DNA of 64,000 bases from Thermocoleostomius sinensis A174 (GCF_026802175.1 NZ_CP113797.1:3697026-3761025), one strand, 5' to 3'. Shown: positions 8,916 through 18,081, numbered from the stretch's first letter. The notes: generated from the sequence alone by a model not told the origin. Translations and numbers: made by a program.

Positions 8916-9953
8916 ATGCCGCATCCTCGTCACTATCGCGTTGTTGCCTTGCCCGGTGAAGGCATTGGCCCAGAAGTCGTAGAATCAGCACTCACCGTTT
9001 TGCAACACCTCGCTCAGCAACATGGATTTTCGGTGCAGATTGATCGGGGTTTGATTGGACAACCTGCGTTGGTCAAACAAGGCAGTTACTTTTCAGAAGT
9101 AACAGCGCAGTTATGTCAGGGAGCCGACGGAATTTTGTTTGGGGCTGTGACTCAAGGGGGGCTATTGGAACTGCGCAAGCGGTTCGACTTTTTTGCTAAC
9201 CTACGGCCTATTCGGCCGTCGCCGAGCTTATTGCAAGCATCGCCACTTAAACCAGAACGATTGCAAGATGTTGATATTTTGATTGTGCGAGAACTGACCA
9301 GCGGACTTTACTTTGGCCCCTGCGGGCGATCGATCGAGGTCGATGGTTCCTATGGCTATCACACGATGCGCTATACCGATAACGAGATTCGTCGCATTGC
9401 CAAGGTAGCCTTGCAAAAAGCCGCCGATCGCCGTCATCACCTCACCATTGCCCACAAAGAAAATGCGTTGCCCTGTTTGCCGTGGACGCGCCTTGTTCAG
9501 GAAGTTGCCCCCTCCTTTGCTCACGTCACCGTAGAGTCAATGCTGGTCGATAATTTGGCGATGCAACTGGTCATGAACCCTCAACGGTTTGATGTGATTT
9601 TGGCCGGGAATTTGTTTGGTGACATTCTCAGCGATATTGGCGGAGCCTTAGTGGGGTCGATCGGCTTACTAGGGTCTGCTAGCTTGAATGCCGATGGATT
9701 TGGACTCTATGAAGCGGTTCATGGCACGGCGTCTGATTTGGCTGGACGGGGAGTTGCGAACCCGTTGGGAACCATCGCGGCGGTAGAGTTGATGCTGCAA
9801 CAGTGGGGAGAAACAAGCGCAGCCGATCGATTGCGGCAAGTTCAAGAACAGCTATTGGCCGCTGGCTATCGCACGCTCGATTTATCGCCTCAACCAGGTG
9901 ATCAGATAGTGGCAACTCAAGAGCTAGTCGAGCTTTTTCTGCAAGCACTTTAG
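8916..9953 (+). CDS. Isocitrate/isopropylmalate dehydrogenase family protein (LeuB-like)
   Basis: Beta-decarboxylating dehydrogenase, about 345 aa. Family marks: ALPGEGIGPEVVESAL at the N-terminus, the RELTSGLYFG loop, the NLFGDILSDIGGALVGS metal-binding stretch, and the YEAVHGTASDLAGRGVANP nucleotide loop. The hydroxy-acid substrate could be 3-isopropylmalate, but GEGIGPE instead of GDGIGPE and the short overall form suggest a paralog of the true leucine enzyme. Start: ATG codons at 8877, 8883 and 8916 are in frame; 8916 best fits family N-termini. Confidence 0.75.
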   Translation: MPHPRHYRVVALPGEGIGPEVVESALTVLQHLAQQHGFSVQIDRGLIGQPALVKQGSYFSEVTAQLCQGADGILFGAVTQGGLLELRKRFDFFANLRPIRPSPSLLQASPLKPERLQDVDILIVRELTSGLYFGPCGRSIEVDGSYGYHTMRYTDNEIRRIAKVALQKAADRRHHLTIAHKENALPCLPWTRLVQEVAPSFAHVTVESMLVDNLAMQLVMNPQRFDVILAGNLFGDILSDIGGALVGSIGLLGSASLNADGFGLYEAVHGTASDLAGRGVANPLGTIAAVELMLQQWGETSAADRLRQVQEQLLAAGYRTLDLSPQPGDQIVATQELVELFLQAL

Positions 9954-10183
9954 GTTCAGTTGGGTTGCCATTGATTCTTTTGATCTACTTGAGCTATCTA
10001 AGTTGTTAATTTAGGTGACAATTTTTTTCTCTAATGAGAGTCTTGCTAGAGTTTAGGGGCAATTTGCTGATAGAACTAAAGCTGTAATACTATATGCAGC
10101 GCTAGCAAGAGTTTTACGCGGGCTTAAGTGCTATTGACAGCGTATGACTCTGCTCATCTTGTCCGTTGTTCCTAGGGCCGATC

Positions 10184-11431
10184 ATGTCTCAGACCATTAG
10201 ATCTCAGAACGTTAAGCCTCAAACATTAGGTCAGGCTAGCCCCGATCGCTCGTCTCGTGCCCCTTCAACGCCAATTTCGGCAACGGGTTCGACCGAACAA
10301 GCAGCAAATTCTCAGTCTCAAGATGTTCCGAGCTTGGCGACAACGATGAATGTGGATGCGCTGCTAGACGAGGTGTTTGGTGACATTGAGCGCATGTTAG
10401 AGCCGGATAGTTCTCCGACTCGCCCTTTAGCAACAGATTCGGCTCCAGCAAACCCACATAGCACGGCGATCGCCCCATTTTCGGCGGCGACTCAGTCTCC
10501 TGAACCAGCTTCGGCGGATGCGACTGCTATACCCAGCACTATGACAAACGCGATGACCTCTACGTCTACGTCTGAAGCTATCTCGTCTAAAGCAACGTCA
10601 TTACTATCCCCTCTAGCAGCAAACTTGACTTCCCCCTCCAGCAGTTTAGCTCTGTTGCCCAAATTATCGCCCCGCCAACTGAAACCCGATGATTCAATCG
10701 ATCCGGAGGTTGAGTTGTTTCCAGATCTGCCTGAGGTTGTTGCTTCCCCTGCTCGCCCCCTTGACTTGCTGTTGATGTTCCTGGCGTTAATTTCCCTGAT
10801 ATCAGCTGCTGGGTTGTGGATTTTTGTGCGCACAAAATTACCACAATTGACGCAAGTCGCGAACACACCTTCGACAGCGGAAGTTCTCCAGGCTAAGCAC
10901 GATGCTGAGTTTTTAGATTATGTGCGTCGATCGCTAGAAAGAATCGATCGCAGCAAACCAATGCAATCAACCGCTGACTCTCGTCCTGCCACTGCGCTTG
11001 ACCCGTTGTTTGTGCCGCTGCCACCTCCACCCCCGATCGCGGTTGCCCCTCCCATTGCCGCTGTCCCCACTCCCAGCATTTCCGTTTCTCCTCTACCGAT
11101 GGCTCCTGTTCCTTCTGTGGCTCCGGCGATCGCTCCGTCTAGTTCAGCCTTGTCTGCCTCTCCACCCACAGACTCGATCGCCGCTGCCCCTGTTCCTGCG
11201 ACGCCATCCATCCCCAACATTGCCCCCTCTCCAACCCATACATTAATTGGGCTACTGGAATTGGGCGATCGATCGGCAGCGTTGTTTGAAATTGATGGTA
11301 CTCCTCAGCGCATTCAGGTGGGCGAAAAGTTTGGGGCAAGTGGTTGGACGTTGATTTCTGTGTCCGGAGACGAAGCGATCGTGCGCCGCAATGGCGATGT
11401 GCGATCGGTGTTGATTGGGCAAAAGTTTTAA
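10184..11431 (+). CDS. Proline-rich single-span membrane protein with PilP/GspC-like C-terminal domain
   Basis: 415-aa protein. The N-terminal ~180 residues are Ser/Thr/Ala/Pro-rich and probably disordered in the cytosol. One membrane helix follows (about 190-215, LDLLLMFLALISLISAAG), then a long Pro/Ala-rich linker rich in PLPPPPP and APVPS. A compact C-terminal domain of ~65 residues ends with GEKFGASGWTLISVSGDEA and VLIGQKF. That end resembles the homology-region domain of GspC/PilP proteins, which link inner- and outer-membrane parts of type II secretion or type IV pili. No other secretion gene is adjacent, so the role is inferred. Start at 10184 (MSQTIRS) is preferred over 10166. Confidence 0.55.
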   Translation: MSQTIRSQNVKPQTLGQASPDRSSRAPSTPISATGSTEQAANSQSQDVPSLATTMNVDALLDEVFGDIERMLEPDSSPTRPLATDSAPANPHSTAIAPFSAATQSPEPASADATAIPSTMTNAMTSTSTSEAISSKATSLLSPLAANLTSPSSSLALLPKLSPRQLKPDDSIDPEVELFPDLPEVVASPARPLDLLLMFLALISLISAAGLWIFVRTKLPQLTQVANTPSTAEVLQAKHDAEFLDYVRRSLERIDRSKPMQSTADSRPATALDPLFVPLPPPPPIAVAPPIAAVPTPSISVSPLPMAPVPSVAPAIAPSSSALSASPPTDSIAAAPVPATPSIPNIAPSPTHTLIGLLELGDRSAALFEIDGTPQRIQVGEKFGASGWTLISVSGDEAIVRRNGDVRSVLIGQKF

Positions 11432-11499
11432 GAATTCGTGTAAGCTATTGCAAGATTTGGTTACAAGTGCCAATCCTTGCACAGGAGCCACGAAGCGCA

Positions 11500-12987
11500 G
11501 TGAAATTCTGTAAAGTCGCAGACATCACAGATTGGCAAGATCAAGAATTTCGATCGATCTCATCTCTGTTAGGTGTGGATGGTTTCCAAGATCGCAAGGT
11601 TTGGGAACATATTCAGGTCTATCGAGGGCTTCAGCAACTTGGTTTACTGAATGACAATACCTGCGCTCTGGGACTGGGAGTTGGCCAAGAGCGTTTAATT
11701 TATGCCTTTACCAATGTTTGTAGTGCGGTGGTGGCCACCGATCTCTACAATTCCTCGAACTGGTCTACGGCAGCGATGTCGGTAGAAGAGGTGTATGACC
11801 AAAGTCCATTCTCCTATCGCCGCGATCGTTTAACTGTACAACACATGGACATGACGCAGATCGAATTTCCCGATACCAGCTTTGATGTGGTTTGGAGTTG
11901 TTGCTCGATCGAACATGTCAATAGTTTTGCGGACTTACATCAAGTTTATCGAGAGATTCATCGTGTTTTGAAACCAGGTGGTGTTGCGGCTCTCACCACT
12001 GAATATAACCTCAGCAATCACCACAGCTATGATCCGAATATGCTGTTCACTGATCGCTATTGGATTGACCATTGGTTAACAGGCGAAAATCCGCTGATCC
12101 AAGGATTTGAATTAATCGATCAACCTGATTTAGTGCTGCAACCTGATCCGAATAATGAGCCTCAGCCCAGACGCTTGGCGATCAAAACTTCGATTCCGAT
12201 TTACAGTCGCGATATTGTTCTTGATAGCGTTGCTTTTTTCTTGCGCAAAACGGGTGATTTTTCTCGTGATTATGACGATCGCTGGTTGCCTTTAGAGTGG
12301 AGACAGTATTTATCTGCTTGTGCTCAACTCCAGGCGAAAAATGTTGCTGTCTCCGAGTCCTTGCTGAAGCCACTAGTGGAAAGTGAAATAATAGAACCTC
12401 GGCTAAAAGTGGCAGCTCTACGGCGGTTAATGATAGCTTTGCGAGAGCAAAACAAAACGGATGAGATGATGCAGTATTGTCAATCGATCGTGTCACTGTG
12501 TGCATCGTCTCAAGATACAGATCATTTGTTGCCATTAGCCCATGTGTGCAAGAGATTGAAGCAGTGGGATATTGCCCAATTCTTATACGAAAAAACTGAA
12601 AATTCACCCGGCGCGCGTGATATTCAGGTGGTTCGCAGCCTTTTGGGACAAGCAGAATGTTTGGCTCAACAGAACCAGATTCAAGCAGCCCTAGAGCGTG
12701 CCAAGAAAGCGCAAGAGCAGTTACCGCCCTATCATCCAATTGATGAGCTAATTGCCAGCGTTCACCATCATCAAGGCATATATCATGAAAGGCTCGAGCA
12801 ATTTCGAGAGGCGGTAGCTGCCTATCAGTTGGCATTAAACGCTGCACCCAATCCTAGAATGTGTCAAACTCTTACACAACGGTTAGATTACTGTCAAACA
12901 AGGTTAAAAGAACGATCGATTTCCTATCGTGCGAATGCTAAACTGCACAAATTTTTGAGCAAACTAGGAAACTCCATCAAACCCTAG
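11500..12987 (+). CDS. SAM-dependent methyltransferase with TPR-like C-terminal half
   Basis: 495-aa protein. Class I methyltransferase fold: SAM-binding loop ALGLGVGQE at about 56-64, acidic residue D81 at the end of strand 2, and FDVVWSCCSIEHV at 128-140 with HRVLKPGGVAALTTEY after it. From about residue 290 the sequence becomes helical with repeats of TPR character (AQFLYEKTENSPGAR, AALERAKKAQEQLPP, YHERLEQFREAVAAYQLALN). The GTG at 11500 is chosen as start, with AGGAG upstream; the frame runs further up but overlaps the previous gene. Target unknown; lies just upstream of an FkbM-type methyltransferase gene. Confidence 0.7.
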   Translation: MKFCKVADITDWQDQEFRSISSLLGVDGFQDRKVWEHIQVYRGLQQLGLLNDNTCALGLGVGQERLIYAFTNVCSAVVATDLYNSSNWSTAAMSVEEVYDQSPFSYRRDRLTVQHMDMTQIEFPDTSFDVVWSCCSIEHVNSFADLHQVYREIHRVLKPGGVAALTTEYNLSNHHSYDPNMLFTDRYWIDHWLTGENPLIQGFELIDQPDLVLQPDPNNEPQPRRLAIKTSIPIYSRDIVLDSVAFFLRKTGDFSRDYDDRWLPLEWRQYLSACAQLQAKNVAVSESLLKPLVESEIIEPRLKVAALRRLMIALREQNKTDEMMQYCQSIVSLCASSQDTDHLLPLAHVCKRLKQWDIAQFLYEKTENSPGARDIQVVRSLLGQAECLAQQNQIQAALERAKKAQEQLPPYHPIDELIASVHHHQGIYHERLEQFREAVAAYQLALNAAPNPRMCQTLTQRLDYCQTRLKERSISYRANAKLHKFLSKLGNSIKP

Positions 12988-13088
12988 CCTGAAATCTTCT
13001 TAGACGAGTGAATTCTGAATATCTTAATTCTAAATACTTTGATGTTATCTCTGGTTCCACCTTTTTCCCGTTATATACAGACTAATTC

Positions 13089-14456
13089 ATGAATCAATTG
13101 AATGACCCTCAATGGATAAATGCCAAGGAATTTCTACAGCGATACCTAAAACCTGGCGAACGCATGGTTGCACCTCGCTACTTTAAGCAAGAAGCCTCTA
13201 AACTGTATCCTTATAAATTGACTCATGAATTAACGCCCGATTACTATGAGTGGTTGCTTCTTCACAAAGGCCAGTTGCAACAGATTGATCCCACTTTTTT
13301 GAAGCAGGCAGTGACTCAACTGAATCCTGTCTTTGCCAATGAAGTGTTTGTAATTTTAACGGCTCGATCGGATGTGCCAGCGTTGACTAATTCTGTGCAT
13401 TTGCAACCGCTTTGGCAACAGGTGAACCCATCGCTAGAGGGAGGCTCGTCATTTGGATGGCGTCATACTCTGTCACAGCCCCTCGATCGCCTTAAACAAC
13501 AATTGGCTGATCCTCGGATTGATGGGCTAACGCAACAATTGAATGCAGTCCTCGATCGCTTGATTCAGATAGAGCGAGCTATCAAGAAGCTGAACCAAGC
13601 TATCCAAGGGCAAACCGCTGCTCGTCCTCGTCCGAATGCCCCTCTCGCCACGTTGTCGTTGGAAGAGTTGCGATCGACCTGTCGTGCTTCATGCCAGACG
13701 GCTTACTTGGGGGATAACATCATTCTGTGCCGGGTCTTAGGAAACTATCTTGTCTACGGCGATACGAAAGATGTGGGCATTGTGCCACATCTAAGCTTGA
13801 ACGGGTTTTGGGAACCTTGGGTGACATTGCTGATGATGCGCACGGTGAAACCCGGTTGGTATTGTTTAGATGTAGGAGCTAATCATGGTTATTACTCTGT
13901 GGTGATGGCCAGCCAAGTTGGCCCCGCCGGACGAGTGATTGCCCTAGAGCCAAATGTTCACTTGGTTAAGCTAATTTGTAAAACTCTGGAAGTGAATGGG
14001 TTCAACGATCGAGCCAAAGCATTGTGCAAAGCTGTTTCTGAAAAGGCAGGCGAGGTTGTGAAGCTAGTGGTTCCTCATGGGCAAACAGGCCATGCTTCGA
14101 TTTATGGCAACGCTAGAGACTCGGATGAAGTCATGGACGTGGAAACGGTGACGATCGATCAACTCACCGCAGACTGGCCACAGGTCAACTTCATCAAAAT
14201 TGACGTGGAAGGAGCCGAAGAAAACGTTTGGCGTGGAATGCAAGAAACGGTGCGGCGTAACCCTAACCTTGCCATTGTGCTGGAATTTGGCGCTAATCGG
14301 TATGCTAATCCCAGAGCGTTTTTAGAAGAAATTGTGGCGGCAGGCTTTATTTTGCGATACATCGACTATGATACCCATCCCAAGGAACTCTCGATCGAAC
14401 GATGCCTCAGCGATCGATCAGATAGCTACTGGGATTTATTTCTTAGTCGCACCTGA
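13089..14456 (+). CDS. FkbM family methyltransferase with N-terminal extension
   Basis: 455-aa protein. The C-terminal ~260 residues are an FkbM-type O-methyltransferase: CLDVGANHGYYSVVMA at 259-274, RVIALEPN after it, and IKIDVEGAEENVWRGM near residue 375, the family hallmark. The first ~180 residues are unusual: a helical part followed by a predicted coiled coil (about 140-175, LNAVLDRLIQIERAIKKL). FkbM enzymes often methylate sugars or lipids in surface glycans. The gene follows another methyltransferase by 101 bases and may share a transcript with it. Confidence 0.75.
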   Translation: MNQLNDPQWINAKEFLQRYLKPGERMVAPRYFKQEASKLYPYKLTHELTPDYYEWLLLHKGQLQQIDPTFLKQAVTQLNPVFANEVFVILTARSDVPALTNSVHLQPLWQQVNPSLEGGSSFGWRHTLSQPLDRLKQQLADPRIDGLTQQLNAVLDRLIQIERAIKKLNQAIQGQTAARPRPNAPLATLSLEELRSTCRASCQTAYLGDNIILCRVLGNYLVYGDTKDVGIVPHLSLNGFWEPWVTLLMMRTVKPGWYCLDVGANHGYYSVVMASQVGPAGRVIALEPNVHLVKLICKTLEVNGFNDRAKALCKAVSEKAGEVVKLVVPHGQTGHASIYGNARDSDEVMDVETVTIDQLTADWPQVNFIKIDVEGAEENVWRGMQETVRRNPNLAIVLEFGANRYANPRAFLEEIVAAGFILRYIDYDTHPKELSIERCLSDRSDSYWDLFLSRT

Positions 14457-14598
14457 TGCCTTGCCCTAGATCGAATCATTCCCATACTGGTAAACCTCTA
14501 GGGGTACTCCTAATAGATTTCCTTTCCTCCTTCCTGCTTTAGCCTTCCTTCTTGACTGCCTGATAGGATGAAAGGGCACAGGTTGAATAGGAACACCA

Positions 14599-15186
14599 AT
14601 GAGTTTATTCGAGGACTTCAGCGCCTTCCTAGAAAGTCGTCTGGAGGAGTTTTTGCGCAATAATCCCCACCTAGAACTACAAGCCCTAGAAGAACAACTG
14701 CGTGAGCAGGAAGCAGAAGCAATTAAGTTGCTTGGAGATTTGCGCTTGCGGGAAAAACGACTGCAAGATGAAATTTTGACAACGGCGCAAGAAGTACAGC
14801 GGTGGCATGTTCGGATTGAGAAAGCTAAGCAAGCCCAGCGTTTTGATCTAGTAAAACCGGCCGAAGAACGGGAAGCGGCCCTACTACGACAAGGCAATCA
14901 GCTTTGGGGACAAATGGAACTAGTTAAAAAACGTATCGAGCAGACGATCGAACTACAGCGGCAGATTCAGATCCGTCGGCAAGAAGTACGGCAGAAAGTG
15001 ACCGAAGCCCAACAAGCTGCCCGCGCCAGTTACCAAACTCAGTCTGAACAGCAATGGCAAACTACTGGATGGAACCAGGGCTATCGGGTTGGCTATACCA
15101 GCGTTGCCGATCCCCTAGAACAAACGTTTCGACAGTGGGAAACGGATGAAGAATTGGAAGAATTAAAACGACAAATGGGGCGCTAA
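14599..15186 (+). CDS. TIGR04376-like coiled-coil protein
   Basis: 195-aa, almost wholly helical charged protein with no membrane segment. The N-terminus MSLFEDFSAFLESRLEEFLR followed by long coiled coils (about 35-150) matches, from memory, a cyanobacterial family named TIGR04376, whose function is unknown. A GYRVGYTSVADPLEQTFRQWE segment near the end is conserved-looking. AGGAA lies before the ATG. Downstream, before the converging lipB, is the DnaA-box array. Confidence 0.65.
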   Translation: MSLFEDFSAFLESRLEEFLRNNPHLELQALEEQLREQEAEAIKLLGDLRLREKRLQDEILTTAQEVQRWHVRIEKAKQAQRFDLVKPAEEREAALLRQGNQLWGQMELVKKRIEQTIELQRQIQIRRQEVRQKVTEAQQAARASYQTQSEQQWQTTGWNQGYRVGYTSVADPLEQTFRQWETDEELEELKRQMGR

Positions 15187-15242
15187 ATGTGATAAACTCA
15201 GCGGAGTTTTTTGCAGATGCCGCAGCTATTCAGGTTATGGGG

Positions 15243-15318
15243 GTTTTCCACAGGAATCCTAGAGTTTTCCACAGGGCTGTTTCGGTTTTCCACAGGATGC
15301 CGAAAAGTTTTCCACAGG
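15243..15318 (+). promoter_or_regulatory. Array of four DnaA boxes (GTTTTCCACAGG)
   Basis: Four identical 12-mers GTTTTCCACAGG start at 15243, 15264, 15285 and 15307. Each holds TTTTCCACA, the DnaA-box sequence known from cyanobacteria. All four are in the same orientation with centre distances of 21, 21 and 22 bp, close to two helical turns, so they face one side of the DNA. They sit between two converging genes, where no promoter is expected. Part of a replication origin or a DnaA-titration site is possible; no AT-rich unwinding region, dnaA or dnaN is adjacent. Confidence 0.75.
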
Positions 15319-15342
15319 ATGGGGAAGGATGTTTATTTTCCT

Positions 15343-16023
15343 CTAGTCCCTGATGATGTTTTGCATCTCCTCAGGAGAAACAGAGACAAGCCTGACTTGA
15401 AACACTTGCTCAAAAACGATCGCAACTTGCTGCTGCACCCGATCGAGACTAATTTGGGGAATAAATTGCGCTAAGCTGCCTACGGGTTTGTCGGCGATTC
15501 CACACGGCACAATTGACTGAAACCCCGTCAAGTCGGGACAGACATTGAGAGAAAAGCCGTGCATTGTAATCCATCGGCTGACTTTGATGCCGATCGCCGC
15601 AACCTTACAGCCCTCGACCCAAATGCCGGTCAATCCAGCAATGCGTTCACCCTTTAGCCCGTGGAGCGCCAAGACCTGAATTAACACTTCCTCAAGCTGT
15701 CGCAGATACCAATGGAGATCTGGCTGATAGTACCGCAAGTTGAGAATGGGATAGCCTACTAATTGTCCGGGGGCATGAAACGTCACTTCGCCGCCCCGCT
15801 CAATTCGGTGTACAGGATGGGGCGGATTGGCTGTATCAAACTTTAGGTGCTCTAAACGGCCGCCCTGACCCAACGTGTAGACGGGCGGGTGTTGCAACAG
15901 CATTAACACATCGTTCAATGTGGGCTGCTGACGACGGGCAGAAACCAACGATCGCTGCCATTGCCAAGCTACCCCATAGGGCACTAGTCCAGGTTCATAA
16001 AGCCAACCGCAACGAGAAGTCAA
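15343..16023 (-). CDS. lipB: Octanoyltransferase LipB
   Basis: Lipoyl(octanoyl) transferase, moving octanoyl groups from acyl carrier protein to lipoyl domains of dehydrogenase complexes and the glycine cleavage H protein. 226 aa. The family signature [18 protein letters not shown] starts at residue 76, the conserved Lys is in [14 protein letters not shown] (K140), and the nucleophilic Cys is C174 in VPCGI. Converges on the TIGR04376 gene; the region between contains the DnaA boxes. No lipA is adjacent. Confidence 0.93.
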   Translation of the reverse strand: MTSRCGWLYEPGLVPYGVAWQWQRSLVSARRQQPTLNDVLMLLQHPPVYTLGQGGRLEHLKFDTANPPHPVHRIERGGEVTFHAPGQLVGYPILNLRYYQPDLHWYLRQLEEVLIQVLALHGLKGERIAGLTGIWVEGCKVAAIGIKVSRWITMHGFSLNVCPDLTGFQSIVPCGIADKPVGSLAQFIPQISLDRVQQQVAIVFEQVFQVRLVSVSPEEMQNIIRD

Positions 16024-16272
16024 TATCGAGACTCAATCGCGTTTCACACCTAATCAATCAGTCTATCCCATATCTCCCATGCGAGATCAAGCGTAATCTA
16101 GCCGAGTTCGAATCAAGAATTATCAAGGGATGCAAAACATTTTAAACGAGCCTGTCGTACAGAATACAAGGTGTTAGGGTGGGAGTATACACCCCAGTTG
16201 ACACTGATCCAGCTATCCAGATCCAGTCACACAAGGGGGATGACCCAAAATGTTCTTAGGGGAGGAAGCTTT

Positions 16273-16923
16273 ATGAAGCTTGTTATCCAGGGCAAAAATA
16301 TTGAAATTACCGATGCAATCCGCGAGTATGTACATCAGAAAATTGAGAAGGCTGTTAACCATTTTCAGACATTGACGACGGAAGTTGATGTACATCTGTC
16401 GGTGGCCCGCAACCCTCGGATAAACCCCAAGCAAACCGCAGAGGTGACAATCTACGCCAATGGAACTGTGGTTCGTGCAGAGGAAAGCAGCGAAAATCTT
16501 TACGCCAGCATTGATTTGGTTTCTAACAAAATCGCTCGACAATTGCGCAAATACAAGGAGAAACGGCAAGACAAACAGCACGCACCCGTGAAAACGGCAG
16601 AAGTCCTAGCCGATGAGCCAGTTGCCCCCACGTTGGTAAGCGATCGAACTCCTGAACTGCCTACAGAAGTAGTGCGGATGAAATACTTTGCTATGCCGCC
16701 GATGACCATTCAGCAAGCGCTGGAGCAGCTAGAACTGGTAGATCACGACTTCTACATGTTCCGCAATATTGAAACTGGCGAAATCAACGTAATCTATGAA
16801 CGCAATCATGGTGGCTATGGGGTGATTCAGCCCCGCAATGGCAATGGGCATACTAATGGCAAGCATCACAGTAAAGCGACTCACACGGCCCACGTAGAAG
16901 CAGCTAATGCAAGCCGAGGGTAG
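16273..16923 (+). CDS. hpf: Ribosome hibernation promoting factor, long form (LrtA)
   Basis: Long-form HPF (LrtA in cyanobacteria), which binds 30S and dimerises 70S ribosomes into inactive 100S particles in the dark or on starvation. 216 aa: N-terminal HPF/RaiA domain (1-100, [18 protein letters not shown]) and C-terminal dimerisation domain (about 133-185, [20 protein letters not shown] to [17 protein letters not shown]), then a His/Asn-rich tail. GGGGAGG seven bases before the ATG at 16273 fixes the start. The last 19 codons lie in the first copy of a 70-bp tandem duplication. Confidence 0.95.
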   Translation: MKLVIQGKNIEITDAIREYVHQKIEKAVNHFQTLTTEVDVHLSVARNPRINPKQTAEVTIYANGTVVRAEESSENLYASIDLVSNKIARQLRKYKEKRQDKQHAPVKTAEVLADEPVAPTLVSDRTPELPTEVVRMKYFAMPPMTIQQALEQLELVDHDFYMFRNIETGEINVIYERNHGGYGVIQPRNGNGHTNGKHHSKATHTAHVEAANASRG

Positions 16924-17005
16924 GGTTTTCTATCCTCACAGTAAAGCGACTCACACGGCCCACGTAGAAGCAGCTAATGCAAGCCGAGGGTAGGGTTTTC
17001 TATCC
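16866..17005 (+). repeat. Exact 70-bp tandem duplication over the hpf 3' end
   Basis: The 70-bp unit at 16866-16935 is repeated without a mismatch at 16936-17005, with three further matching bases. The first copy encodes the hpf tail and stop; the second is untranslated. 70 is not a multiple of three. The perfect identity means the event is recent, or an assembly artefact. Confidence 0.95.
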
Positions 17006-17019
17006 TCATTTCACACCGG

Positions 17020-17084
17020 GCCCAGTTTCCTAGTCGTTGATTTACTCATTTTGCAAAGATAGGAAACTGGGCATTTCTTATTTG
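17020..17084 (+). terminator. Candidate terminator of hpf
   Basis: A perfect 13-bp inverted repeat, GCCCAGTTTCCTA at 17020-17032 and its complement at 17060-17072, encloses a 27-base loop. The T-rich run ATTTCTTATTTG follows. The loop is long for an intrinsic terminator but the stem and T run fit. Confidence 0.6.
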
Positions 17085-17155
17085 TCCTTGCCTATGCAGA
17101 ATAGAAATATAGAAAATTAAGGATGGCTCAACGCGTGACTTCTCTTTAGCATTTG

Positions 17156-17824
17156 ATGTATACCTATGCATTCTTGCCCAACTCTGATGATCCGCTCGAT
17201 TTGCCAGAAGGCATTTCGGGATCGTTACAGCTTGTTGCTGTGAATGGCATCGCGGCGTTAGTAGAGCCAGGTTTATCATTGGAAACCATTCAGATCAGCG
17301 ATGATGTCCTGATGCAGGCAGTGCTCTGTCATGATCAGGTAATTCGAGAGATGTTTGAGCAAACGCCGTTGTTGCCCTTGCGGTTTGGTACTTACTTTGT
17401 CTCGCGGCAAGGATTAATGGAGCATCTAGGCGCACACTGGACTGAGTATTTAGATAAACTAGCAAAATTGCAAGGACAGGCAGAATACTTGTTGAAGCTC
17501 GTGCCGCTAGCAGCCCCAGAGTTTGCTGTACCGCCTGATCTGAAAGGGAAAGACTATTTTCTGTTTAAAAAACAGGACTATCAAACTAAGGTAGATTGGC
17601 AGCGACAACAGCGATCGGAACTGGAAAAAGTACTAGAAGCAATGGCTCAACGTTGCCCTCAGTGGACGTGCACAGAACCCAAAGATGGAGTAGAACGAAT
17701 TTATATTTTGAGCGATCGGCAGTACGAGCCACTGTTGCAGGATTGGGTAAAAACGTGGCAATCGTTTTGTCCGCGATGGGAGCTCAGTTTAGGTGAAGCG
17801 TTGCCGCCCTATCACTTTGTGTAG
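17156..17824 (+). CDS. GvpL/GvpF family gas vesicle protein (solitary)
   Basis: 222-aa member of the GvpL/GvpF family, accessory proteins in gas vesicle assembly. Family traits: N-terminal MYTYAFLP, the LLPLRFGTYF segment at about 73-82, a helical middle (about 95-150), and a C-terminal AYLV-like strand replaced here by RIYILSDRQYEPLLQDW. ATG at 17156, with TTG just upstream. No gvpA, gvpC or gvpN gene is in the window, so it is an orphan copy. It may have a role other than flotation, or act with a distant gvp cluster. Confidence 0.8.
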   Translation: MYTYAFLPNSDDPLDLPEGISGSLQLVAVNGIAALVEPGLSLETIQISDDVLMQAVLCHDQVIREMFEQTPLLPLRFGTYFVSRQGLMEHLGAHWTEYLDKLAKLQGQAEYLLKLVPLAAPEFAVPPDLKGKDYFLFKKQDYQTKVDWQRQQRSELEKVLEAMAQRCPQWTCTEPKDGVERIYILSDRQYEPLLQDWVKTWQSFCPRWELSLGEALPPYHFV

Positions 17825-18081
17825 ACGATTGCCTAAGCTCGGCTCTATCTCCTTTATCTCTTATGAAGGCAATTTCTCATGAAGGGATTGACTAAAGTCG
17901 AGCTAAGTATGATTTCCTTCTCAGGTTCTAACTCGTGATTCTGCAAGTTTCCTTAATTTTCAGCCAAAAACTCGGCATCGCCACAATTTAACTCAGTTTC
18001 AGCCAGCAACTGTTTCTGTCAATCGGTTGATGACTGCGATATTCTGACCTTAGGGTATACTACAACCGACCGCATCTTCTC

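Noticed and set aside
10133-10162. TTGACA upstream of the GspC-like gene
   Set aside because: No matching -10 box at 16-18 bases.
11344-11499. Upstream extension of the TPR methyltransferase
   Set aside because: Overlaps the preceding gene in another frame and has non-family sequence; GTG at 11500 is preferred.
15211-15474. 87-codon plus-strand frame over the DnaA boxes
   Set aside because: Its repeated FSTG residues are only the DnaA boxes read as protein, and it runs antisense into lipB.
16106-16114. GTTCGAATC resembling a tRNA T-loop
   Set aside because: No acceptor stem, anticodon arm or D arm can be formed around it.
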